Assembly: GCF_000374085.1 (NCBI RefSeq)
Contig: NZ_KB893570.1
Span: 3,155 to 67,154 of the forward strand
DNA length: 64,000 bases
Direction of reading: 5' to 3'
From: Spirosoma spitsbergense DSM 19989
GTDB taxonomy: Bacteria > Bacteroidota > Bacteroidia > Cytophagales > Spirosomataceae
Shown here: in pieces, positions 50,834-60,598 of the stretch
Layout: each line of letters begins with the position of its first letter
Position numbering within the stretch: position 1 is the first letter of the stretch
Translations under genes and position numbers: made by a program
The notes under the pieces: model-generated
What the model was told of the DNA's origin: nothing
The model's input: the letters and a program-made list of their open reading frames with translations, nothing else
Database searches by the model: none

Positions 50834-51466
50834 TTAAAAGAAAGATAACCGAAGAACAAACGGACTGCCGTAAATAGTGCGAGCCAGGTTATTATCATTG
50901 TAATTAAGATTATACAGCGCGGTCAAATTAACCCCGAATCGACGCGAAATAGGTTGTGAGTATGTTACACCGACCAAAGGAGATGTCAGCGCATCACTCG
51001 TCGTGCGGCCTGTCTGGTTTTCCGTCAGTTGAACCGTAGTACTTTCCAGTTCGCCATGCAGATACAGATTGGGCAGTATGGATGGAATGAATTCATACAT
51101 TAAAAAACCACGACCACCGTACTGATTGTACGTCAGGTAAGGAACAGTGGTTCCCGTGTTAGTATACGATTTATAGCGCGTATAGGTGTAGCTTCCACCA
51201 ATGCCAATAATCATCCGCTCAGTGGCTTGATAAGCAATAACGGGCGAAACACCCAGGCTGAATGGGTTACCGAAACGAAATCCATTGATACCACCGCCAA
51301 AACGAAGCCGCTGGCCAAATGGTAAAGGACGCCCTTCAGGCGTTTGTGTTTTCAAAGGGTCATGGCCTTGGTCCCGGCGATCTTCTGGGTCTTCGGTTAG
51401 TTGTCCGAACGCCAGACTACTGCTCAACAAAGCCGTGATAAACAGTACCTTTCGAATATAATTCAT
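50834..51466 (-). CDS. small outer-membrane beta-barrel protein
   Basis: 210 residues. A signal peptide ([16 protein letters not shown]) is followed by a short acidic segment with [16 protein letters not shown]. The remainder has alternating hydrophobic strands, e.g. [38 protein letters not shown] and [10 protein letters not shown], and ends in Phe, typical of outer-membrane barrels of eight or so strands. No specific family can be named. It is a single-gene unit with its own terminator. Confidence 0.75.
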   Translation of the reverse strand: MNYIRKVLFITALLSSSLAFGQLTEDPEDRRDQGHDPLKTQTPEGRPLPFGQRLRFGGGINGFRFGNPFSLGVSPVIAYQATERMIIGIGGSYTYTRYKSYTNTGTTVPYLTYNQYGGRGFLMYEFIPSILPNLYLHGELESTTVQLTENQTGRTTSDALTSPLVGVTYSQPISRRFGVNLTALYNLNYNDNNLARTIYGSPFVLRLSFF

Positions 51467-51507
51467 GGTATTTTTTACAGAAAATTAACGTATACTCCTT
51501 AACGAAA

Positions 51508-52137
51508 TTAAAACGTAAATTCTTTTACTTCGGGGTCATTCAACAGACGTTTTATACATTTTTCATGGTTTTTCTTCGCCCCGTTAACGCGCCAGTGCCC
51601 GATGATTTCCATACCAATTCGCTGCTGCTGGCTACGGGTCGGCGATAAGCCACATTCTTCAAAGAAATCTTCGTACCGTTTCAACGTCTTATTATGAAAG
51701 GCAGTCACGATTCTATAATCTCTTGACTGATTCAACTTCTGAATCCAACCGTCGAATTTGACCAATAGTAGCAGCGAACCCAGCACAAATACAAACCCTA
51801 TGATGGCAACCTCATACTGACCAGCGCCTATACACATACCTAACGCAGATACGACCCAAACCGTTGCGGCCGTTGTCAGACCTTTTACCCGATTATCTTC
51901 ACGAAAGATGATACCCGCCCCCAGAAAACCGATACCATTGACAATGTTAGCAGCAATACGGTCGCCAGACCCGCCAATGCGGCTGGACAGCATAGTGAAC
52001 AGAGCTGATCCTACGCAAATCATAATCATGGTGCGCAAACCAGCCGCCTTGCCATGGTATTCACGTTCGGCTCCAATTAGCCCACCTATTAGTAAGGCGG
52101 CACTCAATCGAATAATATCTTCCTCTGCAAATACCAT
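51508..52137 (-). CDS. MgtC/SapB family membrane protein
   Basis: 209 residues. The MgtC core covers about residues 8-135: IIRLSAALLIGGLIGAEREY, AAGLRTMIMICVGSALFTML and GIGFLGAGIIFREDNRVKGL, then TTAATVWVVSALGMCIGAGQ. After the membrane part comes a soluble ACT-like or regulatory tail of about 70 residues. Family members are linked to growth at low magnesium and to control of F1Fo-ATPase in pathogens; function in environmental bacteria is unclear. It is divergent from the second uvrA gene, which starts 120 bases away. Confidence 0.9.
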   Translation of the reverse strand: MVFAEEDIIRLSAALLIGGLIGAEREYHGKAAGLRTMIMICVGSALFTMLSSRIGGSGDRIAANIVNGIGFLGAGIIFREDNRVKGLTTAATVWVVSALGMCIGAGQYEVAIIGFVFVLGSLLLLVKFDGWIQKLNQSRDYRIVTAFHNKTLKRYEDFFEECGLSPTRSQQQRIGMEIIGHWRVNGAKKNHEKCIKRLLNDPEVKEFTF

Positions 52138-52256
52138 AGCTATAAAGTACGTGTAGCCGATGACGGAATCGGCCTTAAAACCTTATCATTCTTTAGAAAC
52201 CATATCCCGAAATAAACCGTTAAAATCAAGATAGAGTTTACCCTCATTACCAACGA

Positions 52257-55163
52257 ATGATTCAGACCACGGAAACCGGCCCAGCCGGTACAATACCTTC
52301 TGTTGACAATCTAGACCCCAAGCAGTTTATCATCATTAAAGGGGCGAAAGTACATAATCTTAAAGGAATTGACGTTGCTATCCCCCGTAACAAACTAGTT
52401 GTGCTGACGGGCCTATCAGGTTCCGGCAAATCATCGCTGGCATTCGATACCCTGTTTGCCGAAGGACAGCGTATGTATGTCGAAAGTCTGAGTAGCTACG
52501 CCCGGCAGTTCCTGGGGCGTATGGAAAAACCTGAGGTTGAATACATCAAAGGCGTATCGCCCGCCATTGCCATCGAGCAGAAAGTCTCAACCCGTAATCC
52601 ACGCTCAACGGTTGGTACCTCCACGGAGATATATGACTACCTGAAATTGCTTTTTGGCCGGGTAGGTATCACCTACTCTCCCATTTCGGGCCACGAAGTG
52701 CGTAAGGATACAGTTACGGATGTTGTCAACTTCATGTATGGGTTTGAAGCCGGACAGCGGGTCATGATTATGGCTCCGCTCCACGTTCGGGAAGGGCGAA
52801 CCCTGGCTTATGAACTGAATATACTGATTCAGAAAGGCTATACGCGGATTGTAGCGGGTGGGCAGGTGCTTCAAATTGAAGATGTACTGGAGAACGGTGC
52901 CCGGATTGACGTAGAAGGTGTTAACGCCGATGCGCCAAATTCGCTGGAAATCCTCGTTGACCGGGGTACGGTGCTGTACGACGAAAATAATCAGCCGGAC
53001 GAGGATAACCAATATCGCTTTTCTGACTCCGTGCAAACGGCCTTCAGCGAAGGTGAAGGCTCCTGTCGGGTCGACATTGTGGGCAGAGAGTCCCGGATTT
53101 TTTCGGACCGGTTCGAAATGGATGGAATCGTTTTTGAAGAACCTAGTGTCAACCTGTTCACCTTCAATAACCCCTACGGGGCCTGCCGTCGGTGCGATGG
53201 GTTTGGCAAAGTGCTGGGTATCGATCCGGATCTGGTTGTTCCGGATAAAAATCTATCCGTTTTTGAGGGTGCTATTGCTCCCTGGCGCAGTGAGAAAATG
53301 AGTGAAGAGTTCCTGAAGCCGCTGCTCAAAAACGGCATTCGGTTCGATTTCCCCATTCATCGTCCTTATAAGGACCTGACCAATGCCGAACGGGACTTAC
53401 TCTGGACCGGGAATAAATACTTCGACGGGTTGGATTCATTCTTCAACTTCGTCGAAAGTCAGACGTTCAAGGTACAATATCGGGTGATGCTCTCCCGCTA
53501 CCGGGGCAAAACGACCTGTCCTGAGTGCCGGGGGTCGAGGCTTCGCAAAGATGCAGGCTACGTGAAAGTAGGGGGCAAGTCTATTACCGACCTGGTTCTG
53601 TTACCGCTCACTCAGGTTACCGCTTTCTTTCAGGGTCTGGAACTGCCCGTTCAACTGCAACAGGTTGCCAACCGTATATTGATTGAAATTCGGAATCGTC
53701 TGGATTATATGGAGCGGGTAGGGCTTGGTTATCTAACCCTCAACCGACTCACAAACTCACTATCTGGTGGTGAATATCAGCGTATTAAGCTGGCTACATC
53801 GCTCGGCTCAGCCCTGGTCGGCTCCATGTATATTCTGGACGAACCCAGTATTGGTCTGCACCCCCGTGATACCAAACGGTTGGTGAGTGTCCTGGAATCG
53901 CTGCGCGACATGGGCAATACCGTCATTGTCGTTGAACACGAAGAAGAGGTCATGCGCTCTGCCGACCAGCTTATTGACATTGGTCCGGACGCCGGTTCAT
54001 TGGGTGGCCATCTTGTATTTCAGGGTACCTGGTCTGATATTGAACGGATGGAAGGCGAACCCATATCAATTCCTCAAAGCCCCTATCCATCGCACACGAT
54101 CGACTTTTTGACGGGCCGGGAAACGGTACCGGTACCGACTTTCCGCCGTAAGTCCAGCAATTTTATCGAATTGAGAGGGGCACGGGAAAATAATCTAAAA
54201 GACGTTGATGTCCGGTTTCCGCTCAATACCCTGACCGTGGTGACGGGCGTTTCGGGTTCGGGCAAGAGTACGCTTATTCGGAAGGTTCTCTACCCGGCTC
54301 TGATGCGGAATCGGGGGGAAGCGGCCGAAGAAGCGGGGAAATATAACTCACTGGAGGGTTCGCTCAACCGGATTTCGGCCATTGAAATGATTGACCAGAA
54401 CCCCATCGGTAAATCAAGTCGCTCAAACCCGGTTACGTATATAAAAGCCTACGACCACCTGCGTCAGGTCATGGCCGACCAGCCTGTATCGAAATCGAGG
54501 GGGTACAAGCCGAGTCATTTCTCGTTCAACGTAGATGGTGGACGCTGTGAAGTATGCCAGGGCGAAGGCGAAGTAAAAATTGAAATGCAGTTTATGGCCG
54601 ACATTTACCTTAAGTGTGAGGGTTGTGGCGGTAAACGGTTCAAACAGGAAGTACTGGAGGTAACACTGCACGATAAAAACGTGGCGGATATTCTGGATAT
54701 GACCGTTGATGAAGCCATTACGTTCTTCCGCCCGGTAGAGCCAAAAATGGCCGACAAACTACAGCCTTTGCAGGATGTAGGACTAGGTTACATTGGTTTG
54801 GGACAATCGGCAAACACCCTTTCTGGTGGGGAAGCCCAACGGGTAAAACTGGCTTCGTTTCTGGGAAAGGGGAATCCAAACAAAGGTGGTACCCTGTTTA
54901 TTTTCGATGAACCGACCACGGGACTGCACTTCCACGACATTCGTAAACTCCTCTCCGCCATCAACGCGCTGGTTGATCAGGGGGATTCGGTCATTATTAT
55001 CGAACACAATATGGAGGTTATTAAAAACGCCGACCATATCATCGACCTCGGCCCCGAGGGTGGCGAAACGGGAGGATACGTTACGTTCACAGGAACACCG
55101 GAAGAAATGGTCAAACTAAGCGATGGCAATTATACGGCGGAGTACCTGAAGGGAAAGGTATAG
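52257..55163 (+). CDS. excinuclease ABC subunit A paralogue
   Basis: 968 residues. Full UvrA architecture: Walker [10 protein letters not shown] at residues 52-60, zinc-finger Cys pairs in CRRCDGFG and CPECRGSRL, the first ABC signature as [16 protein letters not shown], and in the C-terminal half GVSGSGKST with [30 protein letters not shown] and [11 protein letters not shown] complete the second zinc module. It differs clearly from the minus-strand uvrA, e.g. [20 protein letters not shown] and the distinct region around residue 110-150. Many Bacteroidota carry both types. The second type may act in repair or in tolerance to DNA-binding agents. Confidence 0.94.
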   Translation: MIQTTETGPAGTIPSVDNLDPKQFIIIKGAKVHNLKGIDVAIPRNKLVVLTGLSGSGKSSLAFDTLFAEGQRMYVESLSSYARQFLGRMEKPEVEYIKGVSPAIAIEQKVSTRNPRSTVGTSTEIYDYLKLLFGRVGITYSPISGHEVRKDTVTDVVNFMYGFEAGQRVMIMAPLHVREGRTLAYELNILIQKGYTRIVAGGQVLQIEDVLENGARIDVEGVNADAPNSLEILVDRGTVLYDENNQPDEDNQYRFSDSVQTAFSEGEGSCRVDIVGRESRIFSDRFEMDGIVFEEPSVNLFTFNNPYGACRRCDGFGKVLGIDPDLVVPDKNLSVFEGAIAPWRSEKMSEEFLKPLLKNGIRFDFPIHRPYKDLTNAERDLLWTGNKYFDGLDSFFNFVESQTFKVQYRVMLSRYRGKTTCPECRGSRLRKDAGYVKVGGKSITDLVLLPLTQVTAFFQGLELPVQLQQVANRILIEIRNRLDYMERVGLGYLTLNRLTNSLSGGEYQRIKLATSLGSALVGSMYILDEPSIGLHPRDTKRLVSVLESLRDMGNTVIVVEHEEEVMRSADQLIDIGPDAGSLGGHLVFQGTWSDIERMEGEPISIPQSPYPSHTIDFLTGRETVPVPTFRRKSSNFIELRGARENNLKDVDVRFPLNTLTVVTGVSGSGKSTLIRKVLYPALMRNRGEAAEEAGKYNSLEGSLNRISAIEMIDQNPIGKSSRSNPVTYIKAYDHLRQVMADQPVSKSRGYKPSHFSFNVDGGRCEVCQGEGEVKIEMQFMADIYLKCEGCGGKRFKQEVLEVTLHDKNVADILDMTVDEAITFFRPVEPKMADKLQPLQDVGLGYIGLGQSANTLSGGEAQRVKLASFLGKGNPNKGGTLFIFDEPTTGLHFHDIRKLLSAINALVDQGDSVIIIEHNMEVIKNADHIIDLGPEGGETGGYVTFTGTPEEMVKLSDGNYTAEYLKGKV

Positions 55164-55238
55164 CGTCTGGAAGGACCGTTAAAACAATAAAGGACATGAG
55201 AATGAATGTTCCTTCATGCTGCCAATCAACTTCTCGCG

Positions 55239-55246
55239 TATTTTTG
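55239..55246 (+). promoter_or_regulatory. -7 box upstream of the SGNH/DUF11 gene
   Basis: TATTTTTG matches TAnnTTTG; the predicted start near 55254 gives a 20-base leader before ATG 55273. No clear -33 TTG. Confidence 0.4.
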
Positions 55247-55272
55247 CCTGAATCAACGTATTATGCTGTTTC

Positions 55273-57651
55273 ATGTCCACCTCCGTTAAGTGGGTTCTTC
55301 TTCTACTTTGCTGGCCGGTTATAACCGTTGCCCAGCTCCAGATTTCGCATCCGGGAACACGCTTTGTGGTGCAGCGCGGTGCCAACGGAAATGGACAGCT
55401 GTATATATCTGGCCGGTTTACAGGTTTGGCAGACCGGGTGGAAGCGCAACTGACACCGGTTGCAGCGGGTCAGGGAACAGCCACGGGTTGGCAACCAGTG
55501 CAGGTCAATCCAGCCAATAACATTTTCCTGGGGGCTATTACCGGCGTTGGGGGCTGGTACGTACTAACAGTCCGTACGATGCTGAACAATACGGTGGTGG
55601 AGCAAACCTCTGTTCAGCCAGTGGGCATTGGCGAAGTATTCGTCACTGCCGGACAGTCGAACTCACGGGGCCTGGGTATTGGCGATAACGACCTGGGAAC
55701 CAACACCGACCGGGTGAGCGCAATAGATTCCATCAATCATTATTACCCTCCGGGAAACAGCCCGCTCGTTTCCTCTGGCGATCCTTCACCCGTGCCTAGA
55801 TTTAAAGCGTTAACCGCAGCCAAACGCGTGTTTCCCATGGCCGAAAGTTCGTGGGCGTGGGGGGAGTTAGGCGACTACATCGTTACCCGTTATAATGTCC
55901 CCGTTGCTTTCTACGTAACGGGTTGGGACGGGTCCACCATAGAAAATTGGTTTAAGACGGCCAACGGCCAACCCACCTGTAACCGCTATAACTGCACGGC
56001 CGGGGACTGGCCCAATCTACAACCGTATACCAATCTTAAAAACGTAATGCAGTATTACCTGTCTGTAGCCGGCGTTCGGTCCGTTCTGTGGCAACAGGGT
56101 GAGGCCGAGTACGGGGATGCCAATTCCGGTAGCATTCCTCTCTATGCAGACCAGCTAACGAACGTTATCCAAAAATCGCGGCAGGATTTTGGCGGACGAA
56201 ATCTGCCCTGGATGGTAGCCAGAGCCTCTTTCGACGGCAGTGTAACCCGTCAGGCTGTTATTGACAAACAGAACCAGGTAATCAATACGCCGGGTTTAAA
56301 CGTTTTTCCGGGACCCAACAACGATGGCTTCACGCTTCGTAATGCAGGTTCAAATGACGTACACTTCCGTAATAGCAGCCGTCCCTCTCCGAATCCGCAA
56401 TATTACCTGAATAACAATACCATTCCACCGGATATGGGCCTGTCTACGTTAGCCCGTACCTGGAATAACAGCCTGGACAATGCTTTTTTTCAGAATGCCC
56501 AGCCGATTACTCCTACGCAGTTTGCCGTGACGGGAAATCTGGCTAACTACGTATTACCCGGTTCTACCCTTGCTGTGTCTTTTGCTTCAGTTGGCTCATT
56601 CAATGGGGATAATCAGTGGCAGGTGCAGTTACTTGACTCACTGGGGCAATACCTGAGTGTTCTGGGTAGTGGAGCCACCAGCCCCATTCAGGTTACATTA
56701 CCCGGAAACCTGCAAAGTGGCCGCTTCCAGATTCGGGTAGTGGCCTCATCACCCGCACTACCCGCCGTACCGTCTAACTTATTTCAGCTAACCAACCAGG
56801 CCGATGTCAGTCTAGGAATGGATATCGACCAGCGAATTCCGGATATCAACACACCCGTTACCGTTAGCATTTCCGTTCGGAATGATGGCATTGGTCAGGC
56901 CACGGGGGTAGTTGTCAGAAACCGGCTCCCTCCTAACCTGGCCTTTATTTCCTCGTCCGACTTTTCCGCCAATGAAGGTGTACTGACCAGTTCTGCCCTT
57001 ACTGTTAATGTTGGTGAAGTGAAGGTTCTTAATTTCATAGCGCAGCCAACGGCAGCTGGTATCTATCAGAACGCAGCTGAGGTGGCTCAGGAAACGAATA
57101 CGGATAGTGACAGCCAGCCCAACTCCGGCACAGGTGATGGACAGGATGATGCCGCCCAAGTCGATTTCCGGACCCGTCAGAGCAGTAATTCACTGTTTGT
57201 ATCGCCTAACCCAAATCAGGTACCACTACCCGCCGTGGCCAGTAACCAGCCCGCACCTGACCCTAACAAAGCGGATGTCAGCATAAGTTTGGCCGTCGAT
57301 ACCCGAACGCCGAAAATAAACGATGTAGTCACGTACACGCTTACGATAAAAAACCAGGGTGGTTTGTCCGCAACGGGTCTATTCGTAACGGCTTATCTGC
57401 CTAGTGGCCAAACGTTTGTATCGGGGGATGATTTCGGCCTGTCGGGTGGTAACCCGGTGAGTGGGGTAAGTAGTCTGGCGGCTGGCAGTAGCATTTCAGT
57501 TCGGTTCCGGGCTACCATTACCGCAGCGGGCTATAGTACCTGTAGTGCTCAGGTAACTGCCGTTAATGAACCCGACCCGGACTCTACGCCTAATAATGGT
57601 ACAACTAACGGAGAAGATGATACCGCACTGGTTGATTTGAGGGCACAGTAA
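55273..57651 (+). CDS. secreted SGNH-type esterase with two DUF11 domains
   Basis: 792 residues. A signal peptide (VKWVLLLLCWPVITVAQ) comes first. The catalytic domain spans about residues 110-400 with the nucleophile motif GEVFVTAGQSNSRG (Ser129), WQQGEAEYGD near residue 275 and DVHFRNSS near 362. It resembles sialate O-acetylesterase/SASA-type carbohydrate esterases. A beta-sandwich linker follows (TQFAVTGNLANYVLPGSTLA), then two related DUF11 domains starting near residues 515 (ADVSLGMDIDQRIPDINTPV) and 675 (ADVSISLAVDTRTPKINDVV). DUF11 domains often act as stalks or adhesion units. It ends without a clear type IX sorting domain. Likely extracellular or surface polysaccharide deacetylation; substrate unknown. 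Confidence 0.85.
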   Translation: MSTSVKWVLLLLCWPVITVAQLQISHPGTRFVVQRGANGNGQLYISGRFTGLADRVEAQLTPVAAGQGTATGWQPVQVNPANNIFLGAITGVGGWYVLTVRTMLNNTVVEQTSVQPVGIGEVFVTAGQSNSRGLGIGDNDLGTNTDRVSAIDSINHYYPPGNSPLVSSGDPSPVPRFKALTAAKRVFPMAESSWAWGELGDYIVTRYNVPVAFYVTGWDGSTIENWFKTANGQPTCNRYNCTAGDWPNLQPYTNLKNVMQYYLSVAGVRSVLWQQGEAEYGDANSGSIPLYADQLTNVIQKSRQDFGGRNLPWMVARASFDGSVTRQAVIDKQNQVINTPGLNVFPGPNNDGFTLRNAGSNDVHFRNSSRPSPNPQYYLNNNTIPPDMGLSTLARTWNNSLDNAFFQNAQPITPTQFAVTGNLANYVLPGSTLAVSFASVGSFNGDNQWQVQLLDSLGQYLSVLGSGATSPIQVTLPGNLQSGRFQIRVVASSPALPAVPSNLFQLTNQADVSLGMDIDQRIPDINTPVTVSISVRNDGIGQATGVVVRNRLPPNLAFISSSDFSANEGVLTSSALTVNVGEVKVLNFIAQPTAAGIYQNAAEVAQETNTDSDSQPNSGTGDGQDDAAQVDFRTRQSSNSLFVSPNPNQVPLPAVASNQPAPDPNKADVSISLAVDTRTPKINDVVTYTLTIKNQGGLSATGLFVTAYLPSGQTFVSGDDFGLSGGNPVSGVSSLAAGSSISVRFRATITAAGYSTCSAQVTAVNEPDPDSTPNNGTTNGEDDTALVDLRAQ

Positions 57652-57669
57652 CGGCCCTATACGTTCTGT

Positions 57670-57710
57670 ACGATCCTGCCAGTATAAACTATTTATACTG
57701 GCAGGATCGT
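57670..57710 (+). terminator. intrinsic terminator after the SGNH/DUF11 gene
   Basis: A perfect 19-bp stem, 57670-57688 with 57692-57710, with a 3-base loop. TGATTTTAT follows. It separates the esterase gene from the DUF1549 gene. Confidence 0.85.
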
Positions 57711-57796
57711 TGATTTTATAACAATCATTGCTTTTCTTAGTACAAAACTTCGTTATCCTGCTTTTAGGACTAAGAGGTAATTGTCGTATAAATCGC

Positions 57797-60586
57797 ATGA
57801 AAACGCAGTGGCTTTTTATTGGGGTAGCAGGAGTTGGCGTTGCTTTACTCCTGTCATCGTTTCTCGGCATTTTCGAGAAGCGGGTGGACTACAATACCCA
57901 AGTAAAGCCGTTGCTGAACAAGAATTGTATTACCTGCCATGGCGGGGTAAAAAAAGCGGCTGGCTTTTCCCTGCTCTTCAAACAGGAAGCACTGGCACCT
58001 GCCAAATCAGGGAAACTGGCCATTGTGCCCGGTGATGCCGATGCCAGCGAAATGATTCGTCGGTTGACCCTGACAGACCCCAACGAACGGATGCCTCTCG
58101 ACCATCCGGCCCTGAAACCCGATGAAATCGATTTACTCCGCCGATGGATTGATCAGGGTGCCAAATGGGGCGACCATTGGGCATACCAACCTGTCGAAAG
58201 GCCCGATGTTCCCACTACGGGCAGCTTCTGGAACCGATTGACAGCCTTTATTCCGGGGCATGATAAAGACAGGTGGGCTACTAATGAAATCGACCATTTT
58301 ATCCTCGACAAACTAGAGCAGGAAGGCTTAACTCCCTCGCCTGAAGCCGACCGGGCTATTTTAATTAGGCGGGTATCCCTCGATTTGACCGGACTTCCCC
58401 CCACGGAAAAAGAAGCCGCTGATTTTATCAGTGATACCTCACCCGACGCATACGAAAAAGTAATTGACCGATTACTCAAATCCCCGGCTTATGGCGAACG
58501 CTGGTCTGGAATGTGGCTCGATTTAGCCCGTTATGCCGACACCAAAGGCTACGAACGCGACCCCGGTCGCAAAATATGGCGATACCGTGACTGGCTGATT
58601 AAGGCATTTAATGACGACAAGCCCTTCAACAAGTTTACGGTGGAGCAACTAGCAGGTGATTTATTACCCGCCCCTACCGACGACCAGTTCGTGGCAACCG
58701 GTTTTCATCGGAACACGATGAACAACGATGAGGGAGGTACGCAGGATGAAGAGTTTCGGGTGGCGGCTGTTATTGACCGGGTCAATACGACCTGGGATGT
58801 GTGGCAGGGAACAACCTTCGCCTGCATTCAGTGTCATAGTCATCCCTACGACCCTTTCACCCATGATGAGTATTATAAGTTTATGGCGTTTTTCAATAAC
58901 GCACGCGACGAAGACGTAACGAGTGATACCCCCACACTCCGCTTCTACAAACCTGACGATTCGCTCAAAGTAGTTTCACTCCAGCAATTCATCAAAACGA
59001 CCGTTGCCAAACCCAAACAGGCGCAACAAACGCTGAATCAGGTTACAAAACTCGTCCGAACGGTAGAACCTAAAATTAACTCCCACGATTTCGATCAACT
59101 GGTTAATGCCTCATTGCTGGATGCCAAATACTTTGGTTTTCAGGATAAGGGGTCAACCCGGATTAAAAATGTAACCCTGACCGGGCGCCCCCGGCTATTG
59201 ATAGCCTGGGGAACAAAAGCCACCGACGCTACCGTCACTATTCGGCAGGACAAACTCGATGGCCCCGTTTTAGCGCGTGTGCCAGTACCTAACACCGGTA
59301 GCCAGGGAAATGACACAATCCAAATGATTCCGTTACCGGACGTTCGGGGAAAGCATAACCTCTATTTGTCACTGAACAGCCCAACATCGCCTAAAGATTG
59401 GGTTCAGATAAAGTGGGTATCCTTCCAGCCCGTGTTACCCGGACAGCCGATGGATGCATTGGGGAAGAAAGATCAGCTTCTACTGGACATTCTGAACGCC
59501 GATGCAGCACAAACACCCATCATGCTGGATGGTACAGGCGATTTAGCCCGCGAAACACACGTTTTTGAACGGGGAAACTGGATGGTGAAGGGCAAAAAAG
59601 TTTCGCCTGATGTGCCGAAATCGTTTCCGGCTATGTCTCCCGACTTACCTAGAAACCGGCTTGGGATGGCTCGCTGGCTGGTGAACCGGAGTAATCCGCT
59701 TTCAGCGCGTGTTGCCGTGAACCGCTTCTGGGAACAGTTATTCGGGACGGGTATTGTTGAAACAATAGAGGATATGGGTACGCAGGGTATCCCACCTACC
59801 CACCGAGAACTGCTTGACTATTTAGCCGTTGAGTTCATGGAAACCGACCGATGGAGTATGAAAAAACTCCTGAAAAAAATAGTTATGTCGGCTACGTATC
59901 GGCAGCAATCCAGTGCATCACCCGAATTATTAGCCAAAGACCCTTATAACAGGCTGTTGGCGCGCGGGCCACGCGTTCGTTTATCAGCCGAAGTGGTGCA
60001 TGACCAGGCCCTAGCGGTGAGTAAGTTATTGAGTCAGAAAATGTATGGTCCCAGCGTGATGCCCAGTCAGCCGGATGGTATCTGGCAATCACCCTATGAT
60101 GGCGAAAAATGGAAGCAGAGCACGGGTGAAGACCGCCACCGGCGCGCTCTGTACACATACTGGAAACGAACGGCTCCTTACCCGTCAATGGTAACATTCG
60201 ATAGTCCCAGCCGGGAGTTTTGTCAGCTTCGCCGGTTACGCACCAATACCCCGTTGCAGGCATTAGTAACGCTTAACGACCCGGTTTATGTAGAAGCAGC
60301 CCAGCATTTGGCCGACTACATGAGCAATCATGGTAAGTCGCCGGAGGGACAAATTCAGGCCGGTTTCCAGCAGATTATGCTGCGCAACCTTCCCTCGAAA
60401 AAACTGGCGGTTCTGGTTCGGCTTTATCGGACAACGGAGCAGTATTACCGAAAAAAGCCGGGAGAAGCCGAAGCCCTACTGGACAGACCCGGATTTGACT
60501 GTACGAAGGTTTCGCCCCAGTTAGCAGCCCTGACCGTTACGGCTAATACCCTGCTGAATTTGGATGAAGTGCTGACGAAGGAATAG
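57797..60586 (+). CDS. DUF1549/DUF1553 protein with N-terminal cytochrome c-like domain
   Basis: 929 residues from ATG 57797; 23 earlier codons are open but lie before a clean membrane anchor (WLFIGVAGVGVALLLSSFLG). Residues 44-48 CITCH belong to the planctomycete-type cytochrome C (PSCyt1) domain. DUF1549 (PSCyt2) follows with RRVSLDLTGLPPTEKEAADF, GERWSGMWLDLARYAD and FACIQCHSHPYDPFTHDEYY (second CxxCH). DUF1553 (PSD1) lies in the C-terminal third: NRLGMARWLVNRSNPLSARV and RLRTNTPLQALVTLNDPVYV. These proteins were first seen in Planctomycetes and always pair with DUF1501. Function is not established; sulfatase or glycan-related oxidative chemistry is suspected. Confidence 0.93.
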   Translation: MKTQWLFIGVAGVGVALLLSSFLGIFEKRVDYNTQVKPLLNKNCITCHGGVKKAAGFSLLFKQEALAPAKSGKLAIVPGDADASEMIRRLTLTDPNERMPLDHPALKPDEIDLLRRWIDQGAKWGDHWAYQPVERPDVPTTGSFWNRLTAFIPGHDKDRWATNEIDHFILDKLEQEGLTPSPEADRAILIRRVSLDLTGLPPTEKEAADFISDTSPDAYEKVIDRLLKSPAYGERWSGMWLDLARYADTKGYERDPGRKIWRYRDWLIKAFNDDKPFNKFTVEQLAGDLLPAPTDDQFVATGFHRNTMNNDEGGTQDEEFRVAAVIDRVNTTWDVWQGTTFACIQCHSHPYDPFTHDEYYKFMAFFNNARDEDVTSDTPTLRFYKPDDSLKVVSLQQFIKTTVAKPKQAQQTLNQVTKLVRTVEPKINSHDFDQLVNASLLDAKYFGFQDKGSTRIKNVTLTGRPRLLIAWGTKATDATVTIRQDKLDGPVLARVPVPNTGSQGNDTIQMIPLPDVRGKHNLYLSLNSPTSPKDWVQIKWVSFQPVLPGQPMDALGKKDQLLLDILNADAAQTPIMLDGTGDLARETHVFERGNWMVKGKKVSPDVPKSFPAMSPDLPRNRLGMARWLVNRSNPLSARVAVNRFWEQLFGTGIVETIEDMGTQGIPPTHRELLDYLAVEFMETDRWSMKKLLKKIVMSATYRQQSSASPELLAKDPYNRLLARGPRVRLSAEVVHDQALAVSKLLSQKMYGPSVMPSQPDGIWQSPYDGEKWKQSTGEDRHRRALYTYWKRTAPYPSMVTFDSPSREFCQLRRLRTNTPLQALVTLNDPVYVEAAQHLADYMSNHGKSPEGQIQAGFQQIMLRNLPSKKLAVLVRLYRTTEQYYRKKPGEAEALLDRPGFDCTKVSPQLAALTVTANTLLNLDEVLTKE

Positions 60587-60598
60587 AACGTAAACGCT

